Positions 6,256 to 13,064 of a stretch of 13,064 bases of DNA are shown piece after piece. The position numbers and the translations under genes are program-made. The stretch comes from CAMLQK01 sp035478775 (GTDB lineage: Bacteria > Patescibacteriota > Saccharimonadia > Saccharimonadales > UBA4665), in NCBI GenBank assembly GCA_035478775.1, contig DATIJG010000014.1:1-13064 (forward strand), given 5' to 3'. The notes under the pieces were generated by a model. It worked only from the letters and a program-made list of their open reading frames with translations, did no database searches and had not been told where the DNA came from. Positions within the stretch are counted from its first letter, which is position 1. Each line of letters starts with the position of its first letter.

Positions 6256-6261
6256 ACCATT

Positions 6262-7170
6262 ATGAAATTAAAGACTTTAATTATTGGGTCAGCTGTAATT
6301 ATTGCCAGCGTTTTGTTTGCTATTGCCTGGCATAACACCGTCATAACCTCAAACGCACATACCAAAATTAACGTTGTGGCGGGCGAGAACTTCTGGGGCA
6401 GTTTAGTGAGTCAAATTGGCGGTTCGCGCATTTCGCTGACAACTGTTATTAGCGACCCTAACGCTGACCCGCACGAGCAGTCCGCTAGCAGCACTAACGC
6501 CCGAGCATTCGCGGTAGCCAATTATGTAGTACTTAATGGGGCTGGTTACGATTCCTGGGGTGACAAACTGTTGGCTTCCGGCGGCCCACGCGACCGGCGA
6601 GTGCTGACCGTCGCCAGATTGCTCGGCAAAAAACAGGGCGATAACCCACATTTTTGGTACAATCCTGCCTATGTAAACCAGGTGGTTACCCAAATTACGG
6701 CAGATTTAACCCATATCGCGCCCAAGCAGGATCCATATTTTAAAGCCAACGCTCAAAAATTACAGGCACAGCTTGCGGTCTATCAACAGCAAATTACTGA
6801 TATCGCCGGGCATTACACGGGAACACCAGTGACCGCCACCGAAGACATCTTTACGTACCTAGCCACTGCGGCTCATTTGAACCTTATTTCGCCGGCTAGT
6901 TTTACCGAAGCGGTAGCCGAGGGCAACGACCCGCCCGCCAAAAGTGTTACCGAGTTTCAAAACCAAATTACGTCTGGCAGCGCCAAAGTTTTAGTTTACA
7001 ATAAACAAACAGTGACACCGCTCACTACAAATATGCAAAATTTGGCGGCCGCGAGCCACATTCCAGTTGTGGCAATTAGCGAAACTATCCAACCGCCGAA
7101 CGCCCCGTTTCAAGCCTGGATGGGCGCGCAAATAGCAAACCTTAAAGCCGCACTCGAGCAAGCGAAGTAA
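6262..7170 (+). CDS. znuA: Zn/Mn ABC transporter substrate-binding protein (ZnuA/TroA family)
   Basis: This protein captures a divalent metal outside the membrane and passes it to the permease. From ATG 6262 it is 302 aa. Residues 5-24 are an uncleaved-looking membrane anchor, with no lipobox cysteine. DPNADPHEQS (65-74) carries ligand His71 and DNPHFWYNP (127-135) carries His130. TATEDIFTYL (191-200) places Glu194 where Mn-binding PsaA-type proteins have Glu and ZnuA has His, and SETIQPP (273-279) may supply the fourth ligand, Glu274. There is no His-rich loop. The frame extends upstream to 6172, but those codons cover the promoter; ATG 6262 lies 6 nt after the -10. The stop overlaps the next ATG (TAATG). 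The family is certain; Zn versus Mn is not. Confidence 0.93.
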   Translation: MKLKTLIIGSAVIIASVLFAIAWHNTVITSNAHTKINVVAGENFWGSLVSQIGGSRISLTTVISDPNADPHEQSASSTNARAFAVANYVVLNGAGYDSWGDKLLASGGPRDRRVLTVARLLGKKQGDNPHFWYNPAYVNQVVTQITADLTHIAPKQDPYFKANAQKLQAQLAVYQQQITDIAGHYTGTPVTATEDIFTYLATAAHLNLISPASFTEAVAEGNDPPAKSVTEFQNQITSGSAKVLVYNKQTVTPLTTNMQNLAAASHIPVVAISETIQPPNAPFQAWMGAQIANLKAALEQAK

Positions 7171-7964
7171 TGACAAACGTACCAATAATTACAGCCCATA
7201 ACGTGAGCGCCAAATTTGGCAAGCACACCATTTGGAGTGACGCCAGCTTTACCGTGCACTCCGGCGAGTTCGTGGCCCTGCTTGGACCAAACGGTGCTGG
7301 CAAAACCACGCTTATGCGCACATTGCTTGGCCTTATGCCAGTGTCCGGCGGCGAATTACGCATGTTTGGTGAACCACCACGCCGCGGCAATAAGCGCGTC
7401 AGTTACGTGCCACAGCGCCACCCAATTGACACCGAAATACATATCGAAGCCCTGGAATTTGTGCGCCTCGGCTTTGCCAATGCCTGGGGGTTTAGTTTGC
7501 CAAAAACTACTCAAAAAGAGCGCGCCCAAGCTCTCGCCGCACTCAAAATGGTTGATGCCCAAAGTTTGGCACACCGCCCGCTCGGAGCTTTAAGCGGTGG
7601 CGAGCTGCAACGCGTATTTTTGGCGCAAGCATTACTCGGCAAGCCCGACATATTGCTGCTTGACGAGCCACTGGCCAACCTCGATATTCGGCGCGAAACG
7701 CAACTAGTGCAACTCGTAAACCAGGTCGCACGCACACAAAATGTCGCCGTAATTTTAATTGCTCACAACATTAATCCACTGCTGCCAGTAGTTGACCGCA
7801 TTTTATACGTTGTAAACGGCAAGGTGGCCAGTGGCACGCCGGGTGAAATCATTAATACCAAAACGCTTTCCAAGCTGTATGACGCGCCAATTGAAGTGCT
7901 ACATGATTCGCACGGCAGACTAGCGGTTTTGGGCAGCGAGGAGGCTATCCACCACCATGAATAA
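7170..7964 (+). CDS. znuC: Zn/Mn ABC transporter ATP-binding protein (ZnuC type)
   Basis: This is the cytoplasmic ATPase that powers metal uptake through the adjacent permease. The 264-aa protein shows the full ABC set: Walker A GPNGAGKT (39-46), Q-loop Gln82 in YVPQR, signature LSGGE (141-145), Walker B ILLLDE (161-166), D-loop, and H-loop His199 in AHNINPLL. The usual Asp after the H-loop His is Asn. The C-terminus ends in HHHE; the three His codons lie just upstream of and into the start of the next gene. Its ATG overlaps the znuA stop by 1 nt, and its stop overlaps the znuB start by 8 nt, so translation is coupled and the three subunits should be made together. Length is typical for the family. 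Confidence 0.95.
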   Translation: MTNVPIITAHNVSAKFGKHTIWSDASFTVHSGEFVALLGPNGAGKTTLMRTLLGLMPVSGGELRMFGEPPRRGNKRVSYVPQRHPIDTEIHIEALEFVRLGFANAWGFSLPKTTQKERAQALAALKMVDAQSLAHRPLGALSGGELQRVFLAQALLGKPDILLLDEPLANLDIRRETQLVQLVNQVARTQNVAVILIAHNINPLLPVVDRILYVVNGKVASGTPGEIINTKTLSKLYDAPIEVLHDSHGRLAVLGSEEAIHHHE

Positions 7965-8820
7965 CATACTTGCTGCCGGCGCTTCGTTTTCGCCAAACCT
8001 TATTCGTGACTTGAAAGAAATGTGGCAATATCCGTTTATGCAGCATGCATTTCAGGCGGGCACGCTGGTGGCTATTGTAGCTGGTGTGGTCGGATATTTT
8101 GTAGTGCTCAGGCGGCTTTCGTTTGCAGCGCACGCCTTGTCACACATCGGTTTTTCGGGTGCCGCCGGAGCGGTGTTAATTGGCCTTAACCCGCTTGCTG
8201 GCTTGCTGGCGTTTACAATTGGCGGCGGTACTGCCATCGCACTGCTCGGCAAACGGGCCATCAACCAAGACGTACAGATCGGCACTGTTTTAGCATTCAT
8301 TTTAGGTTTAGGTGTGCTGTTTATTAGCTTATACAAAGGCTACGCCACCGAAGCGTATTCCCTGTTATTTGGCGAGATCTTAGGCATCAGCGCCCGTAAC
8401 GTGGCAGTTACTGCCATTGCCGTACTTTTTACACTCGCGGCGGTTACAGTTTTGTTCCGCAAGCTGGTGTTTACCTCTATCGACGAAGATGTTGCCGAAG
8501 CCAAAGGTATAAGCTTGGCCGGCATGAACGTCGCGTTTATGGTGCTTGTGGCGTTGGCCGTTTCGGTTTCAGTACAAGTGGTTGGGGTGCTACTAATTTT
8601 TGCGCTCATGGTAACACCTGCCGCCATTGCCGACCGTATAGCTAAGCGCCCGGCGCAAGGGGTAGCTATTTCAGTCGGCGTCAGCGTACTTGCGACTTGG
8701 GTGAGCTTGTTCGTGTCGTATTACCTGCCATATCCGGTCAGCTTCTTTATTACCAGCCTGACATTTGGCGGCTATTTGGTCGTGCGTGTTTGGCAATGGC
8801 GCTCAAAAACCTCCAGTTAA
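7957..8820 (+). CDS. znuB: Zn/Mn ABC transporter permease (ABC-3 family, ZnuB type)
   Basis: This is the membrane channel of the metal importer, 287 aa with about eight hydrophobic segments (roughly 33-52, 65-85, 88-100, 108-127, 148-168, 190-225, 234-258, 260-278). Family landmarks are YPFMQHAF near the N-terminus, LSFAAHALSHIGFSG (54-68, corresponding to the conserved region with His before LPG in other members), the cytoplasmic loop IDEDVAEAKG (175-184) that contacts the ATPase, and GVLLIFALMVTPAA (210-223). The start ATG lies inside the end of znuC. A GAGGAGG sequence 12 nt upstream is too distant to be an ideal ribosome-binding site, so coupling to znuC translation is likely. No third permease or regulator gene follows. 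The next gene has its own promoter 30 bp downstream. Confidence 0.95.
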   Translation: MNNILAAGASFSPNLIRDLKEMWQYPFMQHAFQAGTLVAIVAGVVGYFVVLRRLSFAAHALSHIGFSGAAGAVLIGLNPLAGLLAFTIGGGTAIALLGKRAINQDVQIGTVLAFILGLGVLFISLYKGYATEAYSLLFGEILGISARNVAVTAIAVLFTLAAVTVLFRKLVFTSIDEDVAEAKGISLAGMNVAFMVLVALAVSVSVQVVGVLLIFALMVTPAAIADRIAKRPAQGVAISVGVSVLATWVSLFVSYYLPYPVSFFITSLTFGGYLVVRVWQWRSKTSS

Positions 8821-8835
8821 ATTGGTGGCAAAGTG

Positions 8836-8844
8836 TGGTAAAAT
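8836..8844 (+). promoter_or_regulatory. Extended -10 promoter of the 133-aa membrane protein gene, leaderless type
   Basis: TGG-TAAAAT, then 6 nt, then ATG 8851. It sits in the 30-bp gap after znuB. No -35 or Shine-Dalgarno sequence is present. Confidence 0.55.
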
Positions 8845-8850
8845 TCGCGT

Positions 8851-9252
8851 ATGCACCTGACTAAATCTGAAATTTTTTGGAAATGTTGGCTATGGGGCAA
8901 CATCTGCGGCATTATTACAGCCATTATTTTTTGGTTTATCTCTAGCGTCGGCAATGTCTTTCACTTTGCCTATGGGGGTACGGCGTTTATCGACCTACTT
9001 ATTATTGCAGGTATCGCCGGCGCATACTTCGGTTCGGGCTACATCGGCAACCGCATCGCTGTAAAATATTATCATGACCAAACCGGGCGGTTTAAAAAAA
9101 CGTACGTTCGCTACAGCATTTACACGTTTATTGTATTAGTGGCTATTACCTACTCGCCAGTGTCTTTCTTGAGTCTGCTATGGAGTTTCATTGCGCCCTT
9201 TTGTACCATTCAAGCGCTTGCCCAGTTTATGCAAAAAAAGCCCGCTAAATAA
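8851..9252 (+). CDS. Small integral membrane protein, 133 aa, unknown function
   Basis: I do not recognise the family. Three to four membrane segments are visible at about 13-34, 45-67 and 88-118, with a Gly-rich second segment (IIAGIAGAYFGSGYIG). The loop at 70-87 and the C-terminal tail QKKPAK are basic, so the C-terminus and that loop probably face the cytoplasm. Aromatic residues (Trp, Phe, Tyr) are frequent at segment ends. It lies between the metal importer and the MMPL exporter. Its own extended -10 with 6-nt spacing to ATG argues that it can be transcribed apart from znuB and is leaderless. The function is not inferable from the sequence. Confidence 0.85.
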   Translation: MHLTKSEIFWKCWLWGNICGIITAIIFWFISSVGNVFHFAYGGTAFIDLLIIAGIAGAYFGSGYIGNRIAVKYYHDQTGRFKKTYVRYSIYTFIVLVAITYSPVSFLSLLWSFIAPFCTIQALAQFMQKKPAK

Positions 9253-9277
9253 ATCTTTAAGGATCTTAACTATTCCA

Positions 9278-9307
9278 TTGCCAAGCCCCTATAAAACTTG
9301 GTACTAT
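9278..9307 (+). promoter_or_regulatory. Promoter of the MMPL exporter gene
   Basis: -35 TTGCCA (9278-9283), 18-nt spacer ending in TGG, -10 TACTAT (9302-9307). The start point would fall near 9313-9315, upstream of the Shine-Dalgarno sequence AAGGAGG at 9318-9324. Confidence 0.65.
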
Positions 9308-9329
9308 GGGTGTGATTAAGGAGGGAGCT

Positions 9330-11429
9330 ATGCAGGCTTTCGGAAAATTTATTGTTAGGAACCGTTGGTGGGTCGTGGGAGTTTGGTTTGTGGCGGCAGT
9401 GCTTATTGTTGGCCTTTCACCTAAATTGAGCAGCATTGAAAGCAACGACCAAAGCAGCTTTCTGCCAAGCAACTACGAATCAGTTAAAGCTGGCGACATT
9501 GCTAAGAAAGTCTCGTCACACAGTGATTCCATCACCGACATTATCGTGTTTAAAGCGCGCAGCGGCGGACAACTCAGCTCGGATGATTTAAAAACCGTCA
9601 GCCAAACTGTTGAAAAGCTAAACAACGCCCATCTTAAAGAGGTGGCAAGCGTTACCACGAGTGATTCTCAGATTGCGCCAAGTAAAAAAGCGCAGTTAGC
9701 TACAGTGACATACGCTGGCAATGGTCAATCAACCGACACCATTAACGCCGTCAAAACCGTTCGCGACAACCTCAATAGCCAGTTGCAAGCTACTAGCGTA
9801 AGCGCCGGCCTTACCGGTGGCAACGCCATTAGCTACGACACGCAAGACGCTTCCCAAAAGGCGCTTAAATATGTCAGCATCGGCACTCTTCTTCTCGTAC
9901 TTCTTTTGCCTGCATTTATCTTTCGTAGCCCGCTCGCCGGATTATTGCCCTTGTTCGCTGTGGGGGTAGTGTTCACTATTGCACAGTCCCTTATTGCGGT
10001 TGCCGGGCACATCTTTAATTTTAAAGTCAACCAACAGCTGAGCGTTATGTTTACAGTGGTGCTGTTCGGCATCGGCACCGATTACATACTATTCTTGCTG
10101 TTCCGTTACCGGGAACGTTTGCGTACCGGCGACCACACCCGCGAAGCAGTTTCGTTTGCTTTAAGTCGTGCAGGCGAAGCGATTATTTCAGCGGCGCTCG
10201 TAGTGTTGTCTTCATTCGCTGCGCTGTTCTTTGCTAAGTTTGGTATTTTCTCCTCGTTTGCCCCAGGTTTGGTGATTTGTGTGGCCGTTATGCTTTTGGC
10301 CGCAGTTACGCTGGTGCCAGCCTTGGTAGCAATTATTGGCATGCGCATTTTCTGGCCAAGCAAAGCCTGGAAGAGCGCTTCGCTTAAACCAACCATCTCT
10401 AAAAAAATCGGCGGTCTGGTAGCACGCAAGCCTGGCACAGTAGCCGCGACGGTTATTATTTTGCTGGGCATAATTAGCGCGTTTGCCTTTAGTTATCGTG
10501 CCGACTTCAGCTCGTTTAGCCAACCGCCTAAAAACACGCTTTCAGCCGACGCCTACAATAGCTTAAAGTCGGCCTTTCCTGCGGGTGCGATTAACCCCGG
10601 CCAGGTGTACATCCAGTCCGACCATAAGCTTACATCTGCCGACCTTAAGCCAATGACCGACAAATTACAAAAGGCCAAGGGCGTTGCCACAGTGTTGCCT
10701 GCTACTTTTTACAGCGATAGTAAAATTGCCGTAGTACAATTTGTTTTGTCAGACGACCCATACAGTAGCGCCGCACTGGGGAATGTTGCTGGCCCGATTG
10801 CTACTGCTGCGCACAGTATTAACAGCGGCGATACGCATGCCTACGTGGGTGGCGCTTCGGCTGCCATCGCCGACGTACAAAAAGTGACTAACCGCGACCT
10901 TAGCGTGGTATTCCCGATTGCTGCCGCCTTTATCTTTGTCATTTTGGGGCTCTTGGTGCGCAGCCTTATCGCACCGGTTATTTTACTGCTTTGCGTCGCC
11001 CTCGGTTATGCAGCAACACTTGGCTCTGCGGTGCTCATTTTCCAAAAGCTTGGCGGTAACACTGGCTTAATTTCGTTTATTCCGCTGTTTTTGTACCTGT
11101 TTGTGGTAGCGATCGGCACCGACTACAATATTCTGACGGTCACTCGCTTACGCGAAGAAGTACGCGAAGGCAATGATCCGCGCAAAGCTGCCGACCTGAC
11201 GGTTGAGCACAGCAGCGCAACCGTGGTTTCAGCCGGTTTGATTCTGGCCGGAACCTTCGCGTCGCTTATTTTAGGCGGCATTAGCTTTTTGACTCAAATG
11301 GGGTCGTCGATTTCCATTGGCGTGATGTTGGCAGCATTTATTATCGCGCCGTTCTTGATTCCTAGCTTGACAGCCAGCATTGGATATAAGATTTGGTGGC
11401 CTGGCCACAAACCAGTTGCCAAAAAATAA
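9330..11429 (+). CDS. MMPL/RND-superfamily membrane transporter
   Basis: MMPL proteins are proton-driven exporters of lipids or other hydrophobic substrates, best known from actinobacteria. This 699-aa protein has the two-repeat layout: a first membrane helix (12-30), an extracytoplasmic porter domain (about 31-178), and five helices (about 181-345). Then come the second-half first helix (371-388), a second porter domain (about 389-525), and five helices (527-690). GTDY occurs in both repeats (249-252 and 596-599), with Asp251-Tyr252 and Asp598-Tyr599 matching the proton-relay pairs of MmpL3. The frame runs up to ATG 9306, but that ATG is part of the -10 box. The true start is ATG 9330, with AAGGAGG 5 nt upstream. 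It is smaller than mycobacterial MmpL proteins and has no long C-terminal tail. The substrate is unknown. Confidence 0.95.
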   Translation: MQAFGKFIVRNRWWVVGVWFVAAVLIVGLSPKLSSIESNDQSSFLPSNYESVKAGDIAKKVSSHSDSITDIIVFKARSGGQLSSDDLKTVSQTVEKLNNAHLKEVASVTTSDSQIAPSKKAQLATVTYAGNGQSTDTINAVKTVRDNLNSQLQATSVSAGLTGGNAISYDTQDASQKALKYVSIGTLLLVLLLPAFIFRSPLAGLLPLFAVGVVFTIAQSLIAVAGHIFNFKVNQQLSVMFTVVLFGIGTDYILFLLFRYRERLRTGDHTREAVSFALSRAGEAIISAALVVLSSFAALFFAKFGIFSSFAPGLVICVAVMLLAAVTLVPALVAIIGMRIFWPSKAWKSASLKPTISKKIGGLVARKPGTVAATVIILLGIISAFAFSYRADFSSFSQPPKNTLSADAYNSLKSAFPAGAINPGQVYIQSDHKLTSADLKPMTDKLQKAKGVATVLPATFYSDSKIAVVQFVLSDDPYSSAALGNVAGPIATAAHSINSGDTHAYVGGASAAIADVQKVTNRDLSVVFPIAAAFIFVILGLLVRSLIAPVILLLCVALGYAATLGSAVLIFQKLGGNTGLISFIPLFLYLFVVAIGTDYNILTVTRLREEVREGNDPRKAADLTVEHSSATVVSAGLILAGTFASLILGGISFLTQMGSSISIGVMLAAFIIAPFLIPSLTASIGYKIWWPGHKPVAKK

Positions 11430-11509
11430 ATTGCTCGGTAGGTCAAGTGTTAGCAGCGTGGCTTTGGCTTAGACAGCCAGGCGTACACCAGCACAAATGC
11501 AATACATTG
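11430..11509 (+). other. Intergenic stretch without a clear terminator
   Basis: Between the MMPL stop and the next promoter the only structure is a 5-bp hairpin, TGGCT-TAGAC-AGCCA (11465-11479), with no T-run after it. Read-through into the L,D-transpeptidase gene is possible. Confidence 0.4.
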
Positions 11510-11539
11510 TTGTAATTATGTGGCGAAAACGCTTATACT
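11510..11539 (+). promoter_or_regulatory. Promoter of the L,D-transpeptidase gene
   Basis: -35 TTGTAA (11510-11515), 18-nt spacer, -10 TATACT (11534-11539). The GTG start is 27 nt downstream, leaving a leader of about 20 nt that contains a weak ribosome-binding site, GGTGGA. Confidence 0.55.
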
Positions 11540-11566
11540 AAGTGCTAGAAATCTGGTGGATTTTAC

Positions 11567-13039
11567 GTGGGACAACAAAAACAACCTATTCATTCTGCGC
11601 CGCTACATGCCCGTACAAAACACGTGTCTGTTCAGCGCAGTATGAAAATTGTAGTTGCGGCTGAAACTCCAGAGTCAACCTCCGTTTTACAGCATAGGCC
11701 GTGGCACCGGTTTATACTCGGGGGCAGCTTTATACTCCTTACCGTAGTACTCACCTGGGTATTCGGCAACGTTTTTTTAACTAGAGTGTCGCTAGCAGGG
11801 GCTTCAATATCCGAGCACGCACCACTAGCCAAGCTCACCCAGGCAATTCATACACAAACAAGCGCCTACAAGCTTACTATCAATTATTCGGGCGAGCAAA
11901 GCAAAACGTTCAGCCTTACAGATATGGGCGTTACCATCGATGCGGCACAATCGGCCAGGGCTATTAAGAATTCGCAGACGCAGGTTAAGCATATGTTGGA
12001 ATGGTGGGAACCACAGGCGTTCGCTTTAAAAACGCACGTTAACAGTGTGCAGTTTAGGCATTTTCTAGCTACCAATATTTCGGGCAAGCAACAGGCACCT
12101 ACGGATGCCAACCTTAACATTTCTGATGGAAAAGCAAGCATTACTCCAGATAAACCCAGCATTACATATTCGCTTGCCAGCGCTAGCCAAAGCATTTTAA
12201 CCGCTATTGCATACTTGCAAAATCAGCAGCTTCGCATCAGCGGACAAACCTTACCCGCTAAAATTACTGCCGACAGTTTAAAGCCAGCGCTTAGCCAGGC
12301 CCAAACTGTACTTTCACAGCACATAGCCGTTCACATTGGCGGGAAAACTACAACGCTATCGGCCAGCGACATTGGCAAGTGGTTAACGGTAAACGCAGCA
12401 GACCCCCAGCAAATACTCGGTGTAAACACCGATGCGCTTTCTGATTATATTAACAACCTTGCCAAAAATGCCGGCCAACCAGCCCGCAGTCAAGTAATAC
12501 TTTCGGGTGGTAAGGTTGCGCAGGCCGGACAGCCAGGCATTGCTGTGGGCAACATCGGTGATGCACTCAATACTCTGGCAAATAACCTACTTGCCGGTAA
12601 AGGTATTGATACTACCCTGCCTACGCAAACCGCAGCGTACAAAACAATTACCGAACCAACTACCGGCAAATGGATCGAGGTCAACACCGCGACCAAACAC
12701 ATGTATGCGTATGACCAAAGCCAGCTGGTACGCAGTTTTGCGGTGTCGGCGGGAGCGACTGCGACTCCAACTGTTACTGGCCAGTTTGCAATTTACTCGA
12801 AATATATCAGCCAAAATATGTACGGCGAAAACCCGAACGGCAGCAGCTACTACCAGCCCAACGTGCCATATGTAAACTATTTTTACCGTGATTTTGCGAT
12901 TCATGGCAATTACTGGCGGCCAACAAGTTATTTTGGCAATATCAACAGCTCGCATGGCTGCGTGGGCTTGCCAGTGGGCGATTCGGCTTGGGTGTATAAT
13001 TGGGCGCCTATTGGCACACCCGTGGTTGTACACACCTAA
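11567..13039 (+). CDS. Membrane-anchored L,D-transpeptidase (YkuD) with PG_binding_4-like domains
   Basis: L,D-transpeptidases make 3-3 peptidoglycan cross-links, or attach proteins, through an active-site Cys outside the membrane. The 490-aa protein has a basic cytoplasmic N-terminus (1-47), one membrane helix (about 48-70), and an ectodomain of about 290 residues. In the ectodomain a segment with TFSLTDMGVTID (114-125) and a second with TTTLSASDIGKWL (261-273) look like repeated PG_binding_4/VanW-associated modules. The YkuD domain (about 368-490) has His446 in AIHGN and SSHGCVGLP (461-469), with catalytic Cys465 and His463. The GTG at 11567 is chosen because a GGTGGA motif and a promoter precede it at proper spacing. 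The next in-frame ATG (11642) lacks both and would shorten the cytoplasmic tail. It is last in the window, followed by a terminator-like hairpin. Confidence 0.95.
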   Translation: MGQQKQPIHSAPLHARTKHVSVQRSMKIVVAAETPESTSVLQHRPWHRFILGGSFILLTVVLTWVFGNVFLTRVSLAGASISEHAPLAKLTQAIHTQTSAYKLTINYSGEQSKTFSLTDMGVTIDAAQSARAIKNSQTQVKHMLEWWEPQAFALKTHVNSVQFRHFLATNISGKQQAPTDANLNISDGKASITPDKPSITYSLASASQSILTAIAYLQNQQLRISGQTLPAKITADSLKPALSQAQTVLSQHIAVHIGGKTTTLSASDIGKWLTVNAADPQQILGVNTDALSDYINNLAKNAGQPARSQVILSGGKVAQAGQPGIAVGNIGDALNTLANNLLAGKGIDTTLPTQTAAYKTITEPTTGKWIEVNTATKHMYAYDQSQLVRSFAVSAGATATPTVTGQFAIYSKYISQNMYGENPNGSSYYQPNVPYVNYFYRDFAIHGNYWRPTSYFGNINSSHGCVGLPVGDSAWVYNWAPIGTPVVVHT

Positions 13040-13059
13040 AAAGCTAAACGCTTCTTAGG
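13035..13059 (+). terminator. Terminator-like hairpin overlapping the L,D-transpeptidase stop codon
   Basis: CCTAA-a-AAGC, loop TAAAC, GCTT-c-TTAGG form 9 pairs with one A/C mismatch. The 5' arm contains the TAA stop. The window ends 5 nt later, so a U-tract cannot be judged. Confidence 0.4.
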
Positions 13060-13064
13060 GCTTA

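Noticed and set aside
6172..6261. Extra 30 N-terminal codons of ZnuA from ATG 6172
   Set aside because: They cover the -35 and -10 boxes, encode no signal-like order, and the normal membrane-anchor start is ATG 6262.
6150..6261. Canonical Zur or MntR operator upstream of znuA
   Set aside because: Palindromes exist, but none matches the consensus boxes I know, so no named regulator is claimed.
10106..10523. Overlapping minus-strand frames inside the MMPL gene
   Set aside because: They are antisense shadows of a transporter with conserved membrane repeats.
11465..11479. Terminator after the MMPL gene
   Set aside because: The stem has only 5 bp and no T-run follows.
12587..13033. 148-codon minus-strand open frame at the right end
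   Set aside because: It is antisense to the YkuD catalytic domain, whose motifs are intact on the plus strand. The product has no recognisable feature.
1..13064. CRISPR array, insertion sequence, prophage, toxin-antitoxin or other defence system
   Set aside because: No spaced direct repeats, transposase or integrase motifs, phage proteins or paired small toxin genes were seen on either strand.
1..13064. TGA recoded as glycine or tryptophan
   Set aside because: All genes are intact under the standard code, no in-frame TGA interrupts a conserved domain, and Trp is encoded by TGG.

Overview
The window looks like a chromosomal segment of a streamlined bacterium with roughly half G+C and the standard genetic code. 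It holds twelve protein genes and one tRNA with almost no spare DNA. An L,D-transpeptidase with a substrate-binding-like ectodomain, an MMPL exporter, a metal ABC transporter without a lipoprotein signal, short GreA-like and unknown proteins, and several start codons placed 6-9 nt after a -10 box fit a Patescibacteria/CPR member, perhaps Saccharibacteria. That assignment rests on gene character only and is tentative. No phage, insertion sequence, CRISPR or toxin-antitoxin signature was seen.

Left part (1-6140), all on the minus strand. In transcription order: an unknown acidic 197-aa protein (5547-6140); a membrane-anchored FAD-dependent oxidoreductase (3773-5527); a secreted or anchored family-18 glycoside hydrolase-like protein (2541-3665); a GreA-like elongation factor with an altered catalytic tip (1773-2267); an unknown disordered plus helical protein (863-1627); tRNA-Arg(UCG) (736-812); and an unknown 168-aa protein (40-546). 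Most have their own promoter-like sequence, so this is a series of single genes and not one operon.

Right part (6262-13064), all on the plus strand. The 121-bp divergent gap 6141-6261 holds back-to-back promoters and short palindromes. It is followed by a tightly coupled znuA-znuC-znuB-type operon for Zn/Mn import (overlaps of 1 and 8 nt), a small membrane protein with its own promoter, an MMPL/RND-type exporter with a strong Shine-Dalgarno sequence, and a membrane-anchored YkuD L,D-transpeptidase that cross-links peptidoglycan. The GH18 protein, exporter and transpeptidase make the window rich in cell-envelope functions.

The main observation is how genes start. At least four, probably five, genes (168-aa, FAD enzyme, 197-aa, znuA, 133-aa) have a -10 hexamer, often with an extended TGn, only 6-9 nt before the start codon and no Shine-Dalgarno sequence, as expected of leaderless mRNAs. 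Other genes (MMPL, greA, GH18, LDT) carry leaders with ribosome-binding sites. This pattern also corrects several start sites. I found no convincing wholly new multi-gene system.
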